From: Clostridiales bacterium
GTDB lineage: Bacteria > Bacillota > Clostridia > Christensenellales > Aristaeellaceae
Length of the DNA: 64,000 nt
Direction: 5' to 3'
Assembly: GCA_015056325.1 (NCBI GenBank)
Contig: SVGL01000007.1
Location: forward strand, 62,001 to 126,000
This document shows positions 49,298-58,024 of this stretch, piece by piece (position 1 is the first letter of the stretch; the number at the start of each line of letters is the position of its first letter). The position numbers and the translations under genes are program-made. The notes under the pieces were generated by a model that saw only the letters and a list, made by a program, of their open reading frames with translations, was not told where the DNA came from and ran no database searches.

Positions 49298-50017
49298 ATG
49301 ACCATCTCCACCATGATCCCCCGCCGCCGCTCTGTGCGCGCCTACCGCGCTGAGCGCATCGATGATGCCGTCCTCGCCGACCTGCAGCGGTACATGGAGG
49401 GCCTCGTGCCCCTCATCCCCGGCGCGACGGTCGAGGGCCGCATCATCCCCACTGACCACGGCAGCTTCCTGCAAAAGTGGAAGACGCCCCATTTTATCGC
49501 CATTTTCTCTGACGGCAGCGATGACAGCCTGCTCAATGTGGGCTTCATGTACCAGCAGCTGGATCTGTACGCCCAGTCGCTGGGGCTTGGCACTTGCTGG
49601 GTGGGGCTGGGCAGCCTGACGGACAAGGAAAGCGTCCCCGAGGGCATGAAGCTGGCGGTGATGATGGCCATCGGCATCCCGGATAACGTGCCGGAGCGCA
49701 CCGTTGCGGACTTCAAGCGCAAGCCCATGAATGAGCTGTCCGACCAGCCCGACGACCGCCTGGAGGCCCTGCGGCTGGCGCCCTCTGCCACCAACAGCCA
49801 GCCCTGGTACGTCACCCACGAGGGCGACACGCTGCACCTCTACCGGGAGGAGCTGGGCATCATCAAGCAGCGCACCCTGGGCCGGATGAACAAGATCGAC
49901 ATGGGCATCGGCATGTGCCACCTGTACGCGGAGCACCCGGACACCTTCCGCTTCTGGCGGGAGGAAAACCCGCCGAAGGCGGATGGGCAGATCTATATCG
50001 GCAGCGTGACGCTGTAA
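49298..50017 (+). CDS. Nitroreductase-family (TM1586-like) flavoprotein
   Basis: 239 residues from ATG at 49298 (AAGGAG 8 bases upstream). Flavin-site blocks are IPRRRSVRAYRAERID, FMYQQLDLYAQSLGLGTCWVGLG and LRLAPSATNSQPWYV. The order, with RR-S-x-R-x-Y at the start and PSATNSQPW late, fits the TM1586-type group in which two halves of the fold are fused in one chain. It is an FMN-dependent reductase of unknown substrate. Confidence 0.85.
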   Translation: MTISTMIPRRRSVRAYRAERIDDAVLADLQRYMEGLVPLIPGATVEGRIIPTDHGSFLQKWKTPHFIAIFSDGSDDSLLNVGFMYQQLDLYAQSLGLGTCWVGLGSLTDKESVPEGMKLAVMMAIGIPDNVPERTVADFKRKPMNELSDQPDDRLEALRLAPSATNSQPWYVTHEGDTLHLYREELGIIKQRTLGRMNKIDMGIGMCHLYAEHPDTFRFWREENPPKADGQIYIGSVTL

Positions 50018-50023
50018 GACATG

Positions 50024-50059
50024 AAACTCCCCCGTTTCCGTGATGGAAGCGGGGGAGTT
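50024..50059 (+). terminator. Hairpin after the nitroreductase gene
   Basis: AACTCCCCC/GGGGGAGTT with inner TTTCCGTGATGGAA; no T-tract. The inner sequence equals that of the hairpin at 36321-36355. Confidence 0.55.
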
Positions 50060-50129
50060 GCTGTGTGACAAGAAAGACGTTTGCCCAGAATGGTCATGTA
50101 TGGCGCCGGTCAGCGTGTCATTGCGGCTG

Positions 50130-50317
50130 CATCGAAACCCGCAAAGAAATGAAGCGGCGATTTTGCGGAGGCTTGCTTCCGCTTCATGCGGAAGTTCATG
50201 CAAGCCTCTGCAACCAGAGCCGCCCAGCATATGCAGCCGCTATTCCGACCTCACAGTGGCATGAGGGGGTCCGGAGGAAATCGCTGTTTTCGATTTCCTC
50301 CGGCGGCTCTCGATTCT
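50130..50317 (+). repeat. Structured intergenic element, copy B
   Basis: AACCCGCAAAG, GCGGCGATTTTGC, hairpin with arms GGAGGCTTGC and GCAAGCCTC around TTCCGC/GCGGAA, CCAGAGCCGCCC, ATGCAGCCGCT, GAGGGGGTCCGG, hairpin with arms AGGAAATCG and CGATTTCCT, CCGGCGGCT. It occupies most of the gene-free stretch 50060-50367. Copy A lies at 3595-3806 on the other strand. Confidence 0.75.
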
Positions 50318-50367
50318 CGGCTTTACGATCTCCGGGAAATTGCGAAGAATCCGCAAATGCAGGTGAT

Positions 50368-51129
50368 TTACTGCCCGCCATCCATATACACGATGACCTC
50401 GCCGGGGGTATCGCTGATGGGATGCTGGCGGGCCGTGCCGCCGAAGAACTGGTAAGGCTGGTCGTTTTCCGTGCGGCCGGCGAGGATATCCTCGCAGCCC
50501 TGGATCATCCAGTCCAGGATTTCCTTGCCGCGCAGCTCCCTGGCATGGCCGTGGGCGACGTAATCGAAGTCCCCGCCGTGCTTTTCCTTCAGGGCGCGGA
50601 AGGTCTCCAGCATGGTCTCGATGGGGAGCGAGTGATCCAGCTGCATCCACAGATGGGTGTTGAGGCCGTCGCCGGTGTAGAGGATGCGTCCCGCCTTGTC
50701 CAGCAATCCGATGGAGCCGGCGGTGTGGCCCTTGAGATCAACGACCTCAAGCTGCACGCCGCCCAGGTCGAAGATCTGGCCAATTTGAAGAGGCTTGACG
50801 GGGCAGGGCTTGAGGCCGAACTTGTCCATTTCCTCCTTGGCATAGCCGAAGAACATGTCGTACAGGCCGTGATCCGCCGGGTGCAGCCAGGCTTCGTCAA
50901 AATACACGTTGCCCAGGATGTGGTCGCCGTGGCCGTGGGTGTTGACCACGATGACAGGCAGATCGGTCAGGCTGCGGACGATGGCGCAGAGGTCTTCGTA
51001 GCCGTTGGCGGTATCCACCAGCAGGGCGCTTTCGCTGCCGGTGATGAGGTAGCAGGTGCTCTCGCCTGCGTCGTCGATCAGGTGGACGTTGGGGCGGATC
51101 TGCTTGATGATGGCGCGTTCAAAGGACAT
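50368..51129 (-). CDS. Metallo-beta-lactamase-fold hydrolase
   Basis: 253 residues from ATG at 51129 (AAGGAGG upstream). The metal motif is NTHGHGDHILG, with later histidines in DLKGHTAGSIGLLD, Asp in LYTGDGLNTH and a C-terminal AHGHARELRG. There is no signal peptide. The class resembles glyoxalase II or general cytoplasmic MBL hydrolases. It ends beside the structured element and is about 100 bases downstream of the GH29 gene on the same strand. Confidence 0.88.
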   Translation of the reverse strand: MSFERAIIKQIRPNVHLIDDAGESTCYLITGSESALLVDTANGYEDLCAIVRSLTDLPVIVVNTHGHGDHILGNVYFDEAWLHPADHGLYDMFFGYAKEEMDKFGLKPCPVKPLQIGQIFDLGGVQLEVVDLKGHTAGSIGLLDKAGRILYTGDGLNTHLWMQLDHSLPIETMLETFRALKEKHGGDFDYVAHGHARELRGKEILDWMIQGCEDILAGRTENDQPYQFFGGTARQHPISDTPGEVIVYMDGGQ

Positions 51130-51231
51130 AGGCGTACCTCCTTGATGTGTGCGGCGGTTGAACGAACGGAATCTTCGTTTACAGCATAACACAGATTGTC
51201 CCGGTGCGAAATGCAGCCCATTGCCATTCAG

Positions 51232-52707
51232 TTAATCAATCTTCACCCTGACAACCACCGGCTTATCCGTCTTCACGCTGGGTGCGGTGACGTGCAGGCC
51301 CTGCTCGTCGCGGTGCCATTCGGGCTTCTCCGCGCAGCCCAGCACGTCCACATCCTTCACGATGCCGTGGAACACCGGCAGGCGGGAGGCGTCGGCGTGG
51401 CCCAGGGACTTGATCACCACATGCCCGTCCTCCGGCCAGGAAAGCACGGTGCAGTACAGGTTCTCGCCCTTGACGGTAAAGCGAATGTCCTGGGAGGTGA
51501 AGATCTTCTCTTTGCCGTCGGTGAACTGGCCCTCTTCGACCTTCGTGGGGCCCTCGCCGTACTTGCGCCAGACCTTGGTGTCGTAGATGGCCTCGCTGTT
51601 GACGGCCATCCACTCACCGATCTCGGTAAGGACGGCGGTGTCCTGTTCGGAGATGGAGCCGTCCGGCTTGGGGCCGACGTTGAGCAGCAGCGTGCCGTTC
51701 TTGGACACGATGTCCACCAGGTCGCAGATCAGGCTCCTGGCGGACTTGAAGTAATTGCCCTCAGTCCAGCACCAGGAGTTGGTGGCGATGGCGGTATCGG
51801 TCTGCCAGAAGAAGGGCTTGATATCCGCAAACTGGCCGCGCTCCACGTCCGGCACCGCACAGCCGAACATGAAGGCCTCGTGCTTGTAGTTGATGGCCAC
51901 CTGCACGCCCCACTCGGCGGCGCGGTTGTAGTAGTAGGCCGCGAACTTCTTAAGATACGGCTTCACGCTGTGGTGCTGGATCCACCAGTCGAAGTACACC
52001 AGCTTGGGGCGGTACTTATCCACGATTTCGCAGCAGCGGCACAGCCAGTCCTCCAGGTACTCCTTCGTGGGGGTGGGCTCGGAGTACAGGTCGTGATGGT
52101 TCGCCTCGGGCATCGCGGGCCAGTAGAAATCGCCGCGCTGCATGGGCTCCTTGATGTCGGAGTCAAACTCCTTGCCGTGGCCCATGAAGAACCAGTGCTC
52201 CACGCGGTGGGTGGAGGCGCCCAGGGTCATGCCGCGCTCTTCCACGGCCTGCTTGAGTTCGCCCAGGACGTTGCGGCAGGGACCCATCTCCGCGGCGTTC
52301 CAGTGGGAAATGTCGCTCTGGTACATCTGGAAGCCGTCATGGTGCTCCGCCACCGGCACCACATAGCGCGCGCCGGCCTTCTGGAACAGATCCGCCCAGG
52401 CATCGGCAGAGAACTTCTCCGCCTTGAACATGGGGATGAAATCCTTGTAGCCAAACTCCTTGTGGGGGCCGTAGGTCTTCACGTGGTGCTCGAATTCGCG
52501 GGTGCCCTGAATGTACATGGAGCGGGAATACCACTCGCTGCCGAAGGCGGGCACGGAGTACACGCCCCAGTGGATGAAAATGCCGAATTTGGCGCTCCGG
52601 TACCAATCCGGCACCTGGAACTTGCCCAGGGACTCCCAGGTGTCCTTGAAGGGGCCCTTTTCGATCACGCGGTCGATCTCTGCAAGGTAGGGCTTCATAT
52701 CGTACAT
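51232..52707 (-). CDS. Alpha-L-fucosidase (GH29)
   Basis: 491 residues from ATG at 52707 (AGGAGG 7 bases upstream). The catalytic barrel has WYRSAKFGIFIHWGVYSVPA, VVPVAEHHDGFQMYQSD and the nucleophile Asp in KLVYFDWW, then NGTLLLNVGPKPDGSI; a small beta-sandwich ends the protein (about 400-491). It releases terminal L-fucose by retention. There is no signal peptide, so it probably works on imported oligosaccharides. It is divergent from the toroid enzyme and transporter operon. Confidence 0.93.
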   Translation of the reverse strand: MYDMKPYLAEIDRVIEKGPFKDTWESLGKFQVPDWYRSAKFGIFIHWGVYSVPAFGSEWYSRSMYIQGTREFEHHVKTYGPHKEFGYKDFIPMFKAEKFSADAWADLFQKAGARYVVPVAEHHDGFQMYQSDISHWNAAEMGPCRNVLGELKQAVEERGMTLGASTHRVEHWFFMGHGKEFDSDIKEPMQRGDFYWPAMPEANHHDLYSEPTPTKEYLEDWLCRCCEIVDKYRPKLVYFDWWIQHHSVKPYLKKFAAYYYNRAAEWGVQVAINYKHEAFMFGCAVPDVERGQFADIKPFFWQTDTAIATNSWCWTEGNYFKSARSLICDLVDIVSKNGTLLLNVGPKPDGSISEQDTAVLTEIGEWMAVNSEAIYDTKVWRKYGEGPTKVEEGQFTDGKEKIFTSQDIRFTVKGENLYCTVLSWPEDGHVVIKSLGHADASRLPVFHGIVKDVDVLGCAEKPEWHRDEQGLHVTAPSVKTDKPVVVRVKID

Positions 52708-52908
52708 GGGGATACCTCCTGTATATAGTAATGAATGGTTGTTCAATTTTCACCGAAGATGATCTGATTCTATTTTACCGATATTTCACCATTTGTAAAG
52801 GGATTTATGCGCATTTTGAGAAAACGGGTGCTGCGTCTCCTGGCCGTCGCCGGCGCGGCAGGATCGAAAACTTTTGTTATTAAACATGAGGTTTACGACT
52901 TTTTTCGC

Positions 52909-52937
52909 TTGCAAACCTGGGCGCAGTTTGCTATAAT
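52909..52937 (+). promoter_or_regulatory. Promoter of the glycan operon
   Basis: TTGCAA (52909-52914), 17 bases, TATAAT (52932-52937). In the 299-base spacer 52708-53006 a weak minus-strand promoter for GH29 (TTTACA, 16 bases, TAAAAT at 52777-52772) is also visible. Confidence 0.72.
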
Positions 52938-53006
52938 GGGAGCAACAAGTGATGAGAAATACATCCGTTTTGGTGTCTGTTCATGGAAGGCCATTTGAGG
53001 TGCAAT

Positions 53007-54668
53007 ATGACAAAACATCGCAGCGAGCTTCTGCATGAGCTCGATATTTATATTGGCGATCTGCTGGAACGTCAGCTGACCGATGCGGGCGATCCCCGCT
53101 ACGGCGGCTTCTGGACGGAGCTGTTCCATGTGGAGCCCCGTCAGAGCGGCTTCTTCCTGGGGGAAATGATCGCGGCCTTCTGCACGAAGGATAGCCGCTG
53201 GTACCTCTCCCGCCGGCTGGCCCGCGGCATCCGCGCGGTGCTGACCTACATGGAGAACCACCAGCGCCCCGACGGCTGCTTCGACCTGACACCCTGCAAC
53301 TACGCTTCCCCGCCGGATACGGCCTTCATGGTCAATGCCCTGCTGAATGGCTGGTGGCTGCTGGAGAAGTGCGACGCGCCCGAGGCGGACTTCATGCGCG
53401 AGCCTGTCTACCGGCTGATCGACACCACCTCCCGCGGCATCGCGGCGGGCGGCTTCCATACGCCCAATCACCGCTGGGCTATCGCCTCCTGCCTGCTGAG
53501 CTGCGAAAAGATCACCGGCAACAAGGCCCTGGGCGAGCGTGCCCGCCAGTTCCTGGCGGAGGGCCTGGATATCAACGAGGACGGCGAATTTGCCGAGCGC
53601 AGCGCCGGCAACTACAATCAGGTCAACGATGACCAGATGTTCCGCCTGTATATGGCCACTGGCGATCAGGTCTACCTCGAGGCTGCCGCGAAGAACCTTG
53701 AGATGATGTACAGCTACTTCGACCCGGATAATTCCGTGTTCACCAACAACTCCACCCGGCAGGATCTGGGCAAGAAGGTGTATGCGGATACCTACTATAT
53801 TCTGTACCTGCTGGCAGCCTGGTTCCTCAAGCGGCCCGACCTGGGCGCGATGGCGGAGTGGATCTGGAAGGACTGCCGCCGCCGGGGCGCCTACCCCCGC
53901 TGCGCGGAATGGCTGCTGCTCTTCCCGGAGATGGACGGCTACGGCGCGGAATCCCCCTTCATCGCTCCTTTTGAGCAGGTGGATCGACTCTTCCCTGACA
54001 GCGACATCGCCCGCATCCGCGACGGCCGCTGGAGCTGCTCCATCCTCAAAGGGAAGGCTAACTGCCTGTACTTCCAGCATGGCTCCTTCTCCATGTACAT
54101 GACCATCTACTCCAATTTGTGCGACCGCCGCAACTTTCTGGCGGACACCCTGGAGCGCACCGAGAACGGCTACCGCATGAAGGCCCACGCCGCAGGCTGG
54201 TATTACCTGCCCTTCCCCGAAGATCAGCGGCCGGACACCTCCGACTGGTGGGCGATGGATAACCCCAACAAGCGCCCCAAGACCGAGGGTCTGCCCCTGG
54301 ACACCGTCCTGGACATTGTCAAGCGCCCCGAAGGTATCGACCTGCATATCAAGACCGACGGCATCGACCAGCTGCCCCTGCGCATGGAGTTCTCCTTCCT
54401 GCCCGGCGGGTACGTCCGCACGGAGCACTTCCTGCAGCGGGCCAAGGCTGGCGAATCCATCAACGTCATTGATGGCATGGTGGAAGCCTGCGGCCCCGGC
54501 GGCGAGACCATCACCATCGGCCCGGCCTTCTCTGCCCACGATTTCACCGACCGCATGGGCGGCGCGTATCCGCTGAGCGATAAGCACTATACCGTGTACT
54601 TCACCGGCTACACCCCGGTGGAGCGGGTGATTAAGATCCGGGCAAAACGCAAGGACCGGCACCTGTAA
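53007..54668 (+). CDS. Alpha-helical toroid-type glycan-active enzyme, family unknown
   Basis: 553 residues from ATG at 53007 (TTGAGG 6 bases upstream). The first 370 residues are rich in helices with Trp/Tyr/His (YGGFWTELFHVEPRQSGFFLGE, GGFHTPNHRWAIASCLLS, NYNQVNDDQMFRLYMATGD), as in (alpha/alpha) toroid hydrolases and polysaccharide lyases. A beta-rich C-terminal part begins near NCLYFQHGSFSMYMTIYSNL. There is no signal peptide. I cannot assign a CAZy family. Its position between GH29 and an oligosaccharide-type transporter argues for work on an imported glycan, perhaps a uronic acid one. Confidence 0.7.
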   Translation: MTKHRSELLHELDIYIGDLLERQLTDAGDPRYGGFWTELFHVEPRQSGFFLGEMIAAFCTKDSRWYLSRRLARGIRAVLTYMENHQRPDGCFDLTPCNYASPPDTAFMVNALLNGWWLLEKCDAPEADFMREPVYRLIDTTSRGIAAGGFHTPNHRWAIASCLLSCEKITGNKALGERARQFLAEGLDINEDGEFAERSAGNYNQVNDDQMFRLYMATGDQVYLEAAAKNLEMMYSYFDPDNSVFTNNSTRQDLGKKVYADTYYILYLLAAWFLKRPDLGAMAEWIWKDCRRRGAYPRCAEWLLLFPEMDGYGAESPFIAPFEQVDRLFPDSDIARIRDGRWSCSILKGKANCLYFQHGSFSMYMTIYSNLCDRRNFLADTLERTENGYRMKAHAAGWYYLPFPEDQRPDTSDWWAMDNPNKRPKTEGLPLDTVLDIVKRPEGIDLHIKTDGIDQLPLRMEFSFLPGGYVRTEHFLQRAKAGESINVIDGMVEACGPGGETITIGPAFSAHDFTDRMGGAYPLSDKHYTVYFTGYTPVERVIKIRAKRKDRHL

Positions 54669-54680
54669 GCTCCCATAGAA

Positions 54681-54702
54681 TCTATCCGCATAGTGAAGTG
54701 CG
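54681..54702 (+). other. Small hairpin between enzyme and binding-protein genes
   Basis: ATCCGCA/TGCGGAT stem with an 8-base loop, no T-tract. It may stabilise the mRNA of the following gene. Confidence 0.45.
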
Positions 54703-54730
54703 GATGATATAAAACAAGGAGGAACCTGTC

Positions 54731-56590
54731 ATGAAGAAACTCATCTCCCTGGCTCTGGCGCTGTTCATGGTTCTGAGCATGATCCCCGCCTCTGCTGAAG
54801 CGGCCTACACCCAGGCCCCTATGCTGGACGGCATGGATCTGCCCCCTGTGGCGGAGCGTATGCCCGTTGAGCCTATGGTGGAAGACGCTGACTATCTGCA
54901 GATCGGCACCTACGGCGGCGAGCTGCGCCGTGCTGCTGACGGCGGCAACTGGTACAACGGCAAGCCCATCGAAGAGGGCCTGTTCCGCTTCACTACCGAA
55001 GGCGTGGCCGAGCCCAACGTTGCCAAGGACTTCGACGTCAACGAGGACGCCACCGTCTACACCATCTACCTGCGTGAAGGCATGAAGTGGTCCGACGGCG
55101 TTCCCTTCACTGCTGAAGACTGCGTGTGGTTCTATAATGCTGTGTGCCTGAACAAGATCGACTCCAAGGGCATCCGCAACTGCCACAAGGACGCCAACGG
55201 CAATCCCGCTGTTGTCGAGAAGGTGGATGACTACACCTTCACCGTTACCTTCGGTACCCCCAAGTACGACTTCATTGAGGCCCTGACCGTTGACCTGAAG
55301 TGGCACTTCGCCCCCAAGCACATCTTCGAAGAGATGGTGCAGTGCATCATCGACGGCAAGAACGACGAAGCGCTGGCCCTGGGTAAGGCGATCTGCGGTA
55401 TGGAGTTCGCCGACGTGGGAGCGCTGGGCAAGGAGACCCTGTACTACTTCTGGAACTACCCGGGCATCCCCACCCTGAATCCCTATGTGCTGTCCACCGA
55501 GGAAGGCAAGAACAACGTCAAGGGTCAGTACTATGAGTACGTCCGCAACCCCTACTACTGGAAGGTTGACAAGGCCGGTCAGCAGCTGCCCTACATCGAC
55601 AAGATCGTGGGCGTGACCGTTTCCAACGTGGACCAGAAGCTGATGCTCCTGCTGGACGGCACCACTGACTTCGAGACCGTCGGCATGGAATCCATCCCCA
55701 CCATCCTCGAGTCCCAGACCCAGATCAACATCTACGAGTGGGCCGGCGCTGACTGGGGCGCAACCCAGATCCACTTCAACCTGAACGTGGAAGACGAACA
55801 CCTCAAGGAACTGTTCAACAACGCTGACTTCCGTCAGGCCATGTCCATCTGCGTGGACCGCGAAGAGCTCGCCGGTCTGCTGACCGACGGCTGGCTGGGC
55901 GGCGGCCAGGCTGCTCCCGCTCCGGGCCAGCTGGGCTACTCCGAGGCCTGGGCCACCAAGTGGACTGAGTACGACGTTGCCAAGGCGAAGGCCCTGTTCG
56001 AGGGCTGCGGCCTGGTTATGGGCGCTGACGGCTTCTATGACTTCGCCGACGGCACCGACCTGGTCCTGAACATCGTCTCCGTGGCCGATTCCGGCGCTGC
56101 CGACACCTACAAGGTGCTCGAGCCCTACTACCGTGCTGCCGGCATCAAGTGCACCTTCAAGGATTCCGACCGCTCCAACATCGATAATGATCTGCTGGCC
56201 AACGCTGTGCAGGTCATGCTGGCGCCCGTCACCAACATCGGCGACATCTCCATCGTCCTCAAGCCCAACTCCATGGTTCCCGGCTACGCCACCAACGTTG
56301 CCTGGTACGGCACCATGGACGAAACCACTGCCACCGGCGATCTGCTCAAGCTGATCGAGCTGAAGAAGCAGCTGGACGTCACCGCTTCCACCGAGGAGCG
56401 CACCGCTATCGCCCTGCAGATGCTCAAGCTCCACGAGGCGAACCAGTGGACCCTGGCCTATGTTGAGGCCGCTCCCGCTTACCACGCTGTGAACGCCCGC
56501 ATCCAGAACTTCCTGGAGAACGGCGTGTGGTCCGATATCTACCGCGACATGGGCATCGCTCACTGCCAGTGCTGGTTCATCGCGGAGTAA
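54731..56590 (+). CDS. ABC transporter substrate-binding protein, family 5 (oligopeptide/oligosaccharide)
   Basis: 619 residues, start ATG at 54731 with AAGGAGG upstream. The signal peptide (about 1-23) has no lipobox cysteine. Family-5 blocks are seen: GTYGGELRRAADGG, LREGMKWSDGVPFTAEDCVWFYNAV, YYEYVRNPYYWKVDKAGQQLPYIDKI, FRQAMSICVDREELAGLL. These proteins bind peptides, nickel or, in gut and thermophile genomes, oligosaccharides. The GH neighbours favour an oligosaccharide. A hairpin and a triple REP array separate it from the permease gene. Confidence 0.92.
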   Translation: MKKLISLALALFMVLSMIPASAEAAYTQAPMLDGMDLPPVAERMPVEPMVEDADYLQIGTYGGELRRAADGGNWYNGKPIEEGLFRFTTEGVAEPNVAKDFDVNEDATVYTIYLREGMKWSDGVPFTAEDCVWFYNAVCLNKIDSKGIRNCHKDANGNPAVVEKVDDYTFTVTFGTPKYDFIEALTVDLKWHFAPKHIFEEMVQCIIDGKNDEALALGKAICGMEFADVGALGKETLYYFWNYPGIPTLNPYVLSTEEGKNNVKGQYYEYVRNPYYWKVDKAGQQLPYIDKIVGVTVSNVDQKLMLLLDGTTDFETVGMESIPTILESQTQINIYEWAGADWGATQIHFNLNVEDEHLKELFNNADFRQAMSICVDREELAGLLTDGWLGGGQAAPAPGQLGYSEAWATKWTEYDVAKAKALFEGCGLVMGADGFYDFADGTDLVLNIVSVADSGAADTYKVLEPYYRAAGIKCTFKDSDRSNIDNDLLANAVQVMLAPVTNIGDISIVLKPNSMVPGYATNVAWYGTMDETTATGDLLKLIELKKQLDVTASTEERTAIALQMLKLHEANQWTLAYVEAAPAYHAVNARIQNFLENGVWSDIYRDMGIAHCQCWFIAE

Positions 56591-56630
56591 TCCGACCTGT
56601 CCCGCATAAGCAAAAAGAAATGATATAAGG

Positions 56631-56672
56631 CGCGGGAGGCAACTTCCCTCAAAGAGGTTGCCTCCCGCGTTT
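56631..56672 (+). terminator. Strong hairpin after the binding-protein gene (probable attenuator)
   Basis: CGCGGGAGGCAAC pairs with GTTGCCTCCCGCG (13 base pairs); GTTTGGG follows, a short T-run. It could leave more transcript for the binding protein than for the permeases. Confidence 0.65.
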
Positions 56673-56726
56673 GGGTAATCTGTACCTCATACCGCACTGC
56701 AGATAGGCGGACTGCTGTCTGCCAGG

Positions 56727-56981
56727 CTCCCTCAGTCTGCGGGCAAGCTCGCAGCCAGCTTCCTCATGGAAGGAGCCTTTACGAGGAAGGCGGCGTACCC
56801 GCCGCTCCATCACTCCCTCAGTCAGTGCCTGTGGCACTGCCAGCTCCCTCCCAGAGGGAGCCTTTGCAAGGAAGGCGGCGTCCCGCCGCTCCATTACTCC
56901 CTCAGTCAGTGCCTGTGGCACTGCCAGCTCCCTCCCAGAGGGAGCCTTTGCAAGGAAGGCGGCGTACCCGCCGCTCCATTA
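56727..56981. repeat. Three tandem REP-like units
   Basis: Units of 86, 84 and 85 bases begin at 56727, 56813 and 56897, each CTCCCTCAGTC, a hairpin (GCGGGCAAGCTCGC or AGTGCCTGTGGCACT), a CTCCC/GGGAG-type hairpin, then AAGGCGGCGT and CCGCTCCAT. Units 2 and 3 are almost identical. Together with the hairpin they fill the 433-base gap between the SBP and permease genes. Confidence 0.85.
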
Positions 56982-57023
56982 GATTCCCCCCCACGAATCA
57001 CCCAAGAAAGGATTCGAGGCATC

Positions 57024-58019
57024 ATGCTTAGCTATATCGGCAAACGCATCCTGATGTTTATCCCCACGCTCATCATCATTTCATTTCTGATCTTCTTCAT
57101 CATCCAGCTGCCCCCGGGCGATTACGTGACCTCCTATGTGGCGGCCATGGCAGCTGAGGGCGAGATCTTCACGCCCGAGCAGATTGCAGACCTGCGCGTG
57201 CAGTACGGCCTGGATGATCCCTGGTTCGTGCAGTACTTCAACTGGGTCAAGGGCATCGTCACCGAGGGTGACTTCGGCTACTCCTTTGAGTACGGCCGCG
57301 ACGTATGGGATGTTATCATGGATCGCCTGTATCTGACGCTGGCGGTCTCCTTCATCATTTTGATTTTCCAGTATGGCGTTTCGCTGCCCATTGGCATTTA
57401 CTGTGCCAATCACCAGTATTCCGCCGGAGACTATATCTGGTCCTTCTTCGGCTTCATCGGCACCGCCACGCCAAACTTTTTGCTTGCCATCATCATCATG
57501 TACTATATCTATGTGAAGACCGGCAATGTATACCTGGGTCTTTTCTCCACGGAGATGCTGGCAAACGGCATGCGCTGGGAGTATGTGCCTGAATTCCTGG
57601 GCCGCTGCGCCATCCCGCTGATCGTCATCGGCACCTCCGGCACCTGCGGCATCATCCGTACCGTGCGCGCCCAGATGCTGGATGAGCAGGCCCGGCAGTA
57701 CACCCTGTGCGCCCGCGCCAAGGGCTGCTCTGAGGCGACGATCACCTACAAGTACTGCCTGCGTGCGGCGCTGAACCCGGTGGTGTCCGGCCTGGCAGGC
57801 TCGCTGCGTACGATCTTCTCCGGTTCCACCGTGTCCGCCATCGTGATGAACCTGGCCATTCAGGGCCCGGTGCTGCTGGCGGCGCTCAAGTCCCAGGACA
57901 TGTACCTGGCCGGTACCACGGTGCTCATCCAGGCGGTGCTGGTGCTGGTGGGTACACTGCTGAGCGATATCGCCCTGGCGTGGCTTGATCCGCGAATCCG
58001 TTTCGCAGAGAGGGGGTAA
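57024..58019 (+). CDS. ABC transporter permease, DppB-type
   Basis: 331 residues from ATG at 57024 (GAGG 4 bases upstream; an AAAGGA lies further up). Six membrane helices; N-terminus MLSYIGKRILMFIPTLIIISFLIFF with PPGDYVTSY is typical of DppB/OppB, and the EAA-type loop is near EQARQYTLCARAKGCSEATI. It forms the channel with the next gene. Confidence 0.93.
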   Translation: MLSYIGKRILMFIPTLIIISFLIFFIIQLPPGDYVTSYVAAMAAEGEIFTPEQIADLRVQYGLDDPWFVQYFNWVKGIVTEGDFGYSFEYGRDVWDVIMDRLYLTLAVSFIILIFQYGVSLPIGIYCANHQYSAGDYIWSFFGFIGTATPNFLLAIIIMYYIYVKTGNVYLGLFSTEMLANGMRWEYVPEFLGRCAIPLIVIGTSGTCGIIRTVRAQMLDEQARQYTLCARAKGCSEATITYKYCLRAALNPVVSGLAGSLRTIFSGSTVSAIVMNLAIQGPVLLAALKSQDMYLAGTTVLIQAVLVLVGTLLSDIALAWLDPRIRFAERG

Positions 58020-58024
58020 AGAAG

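Noticed and set aside
56727-56981. CRISPR-like array
   Set aside because: There are only three units with no unique spacers; each unit is two hairpins of the REP family, and no cas genes are near.
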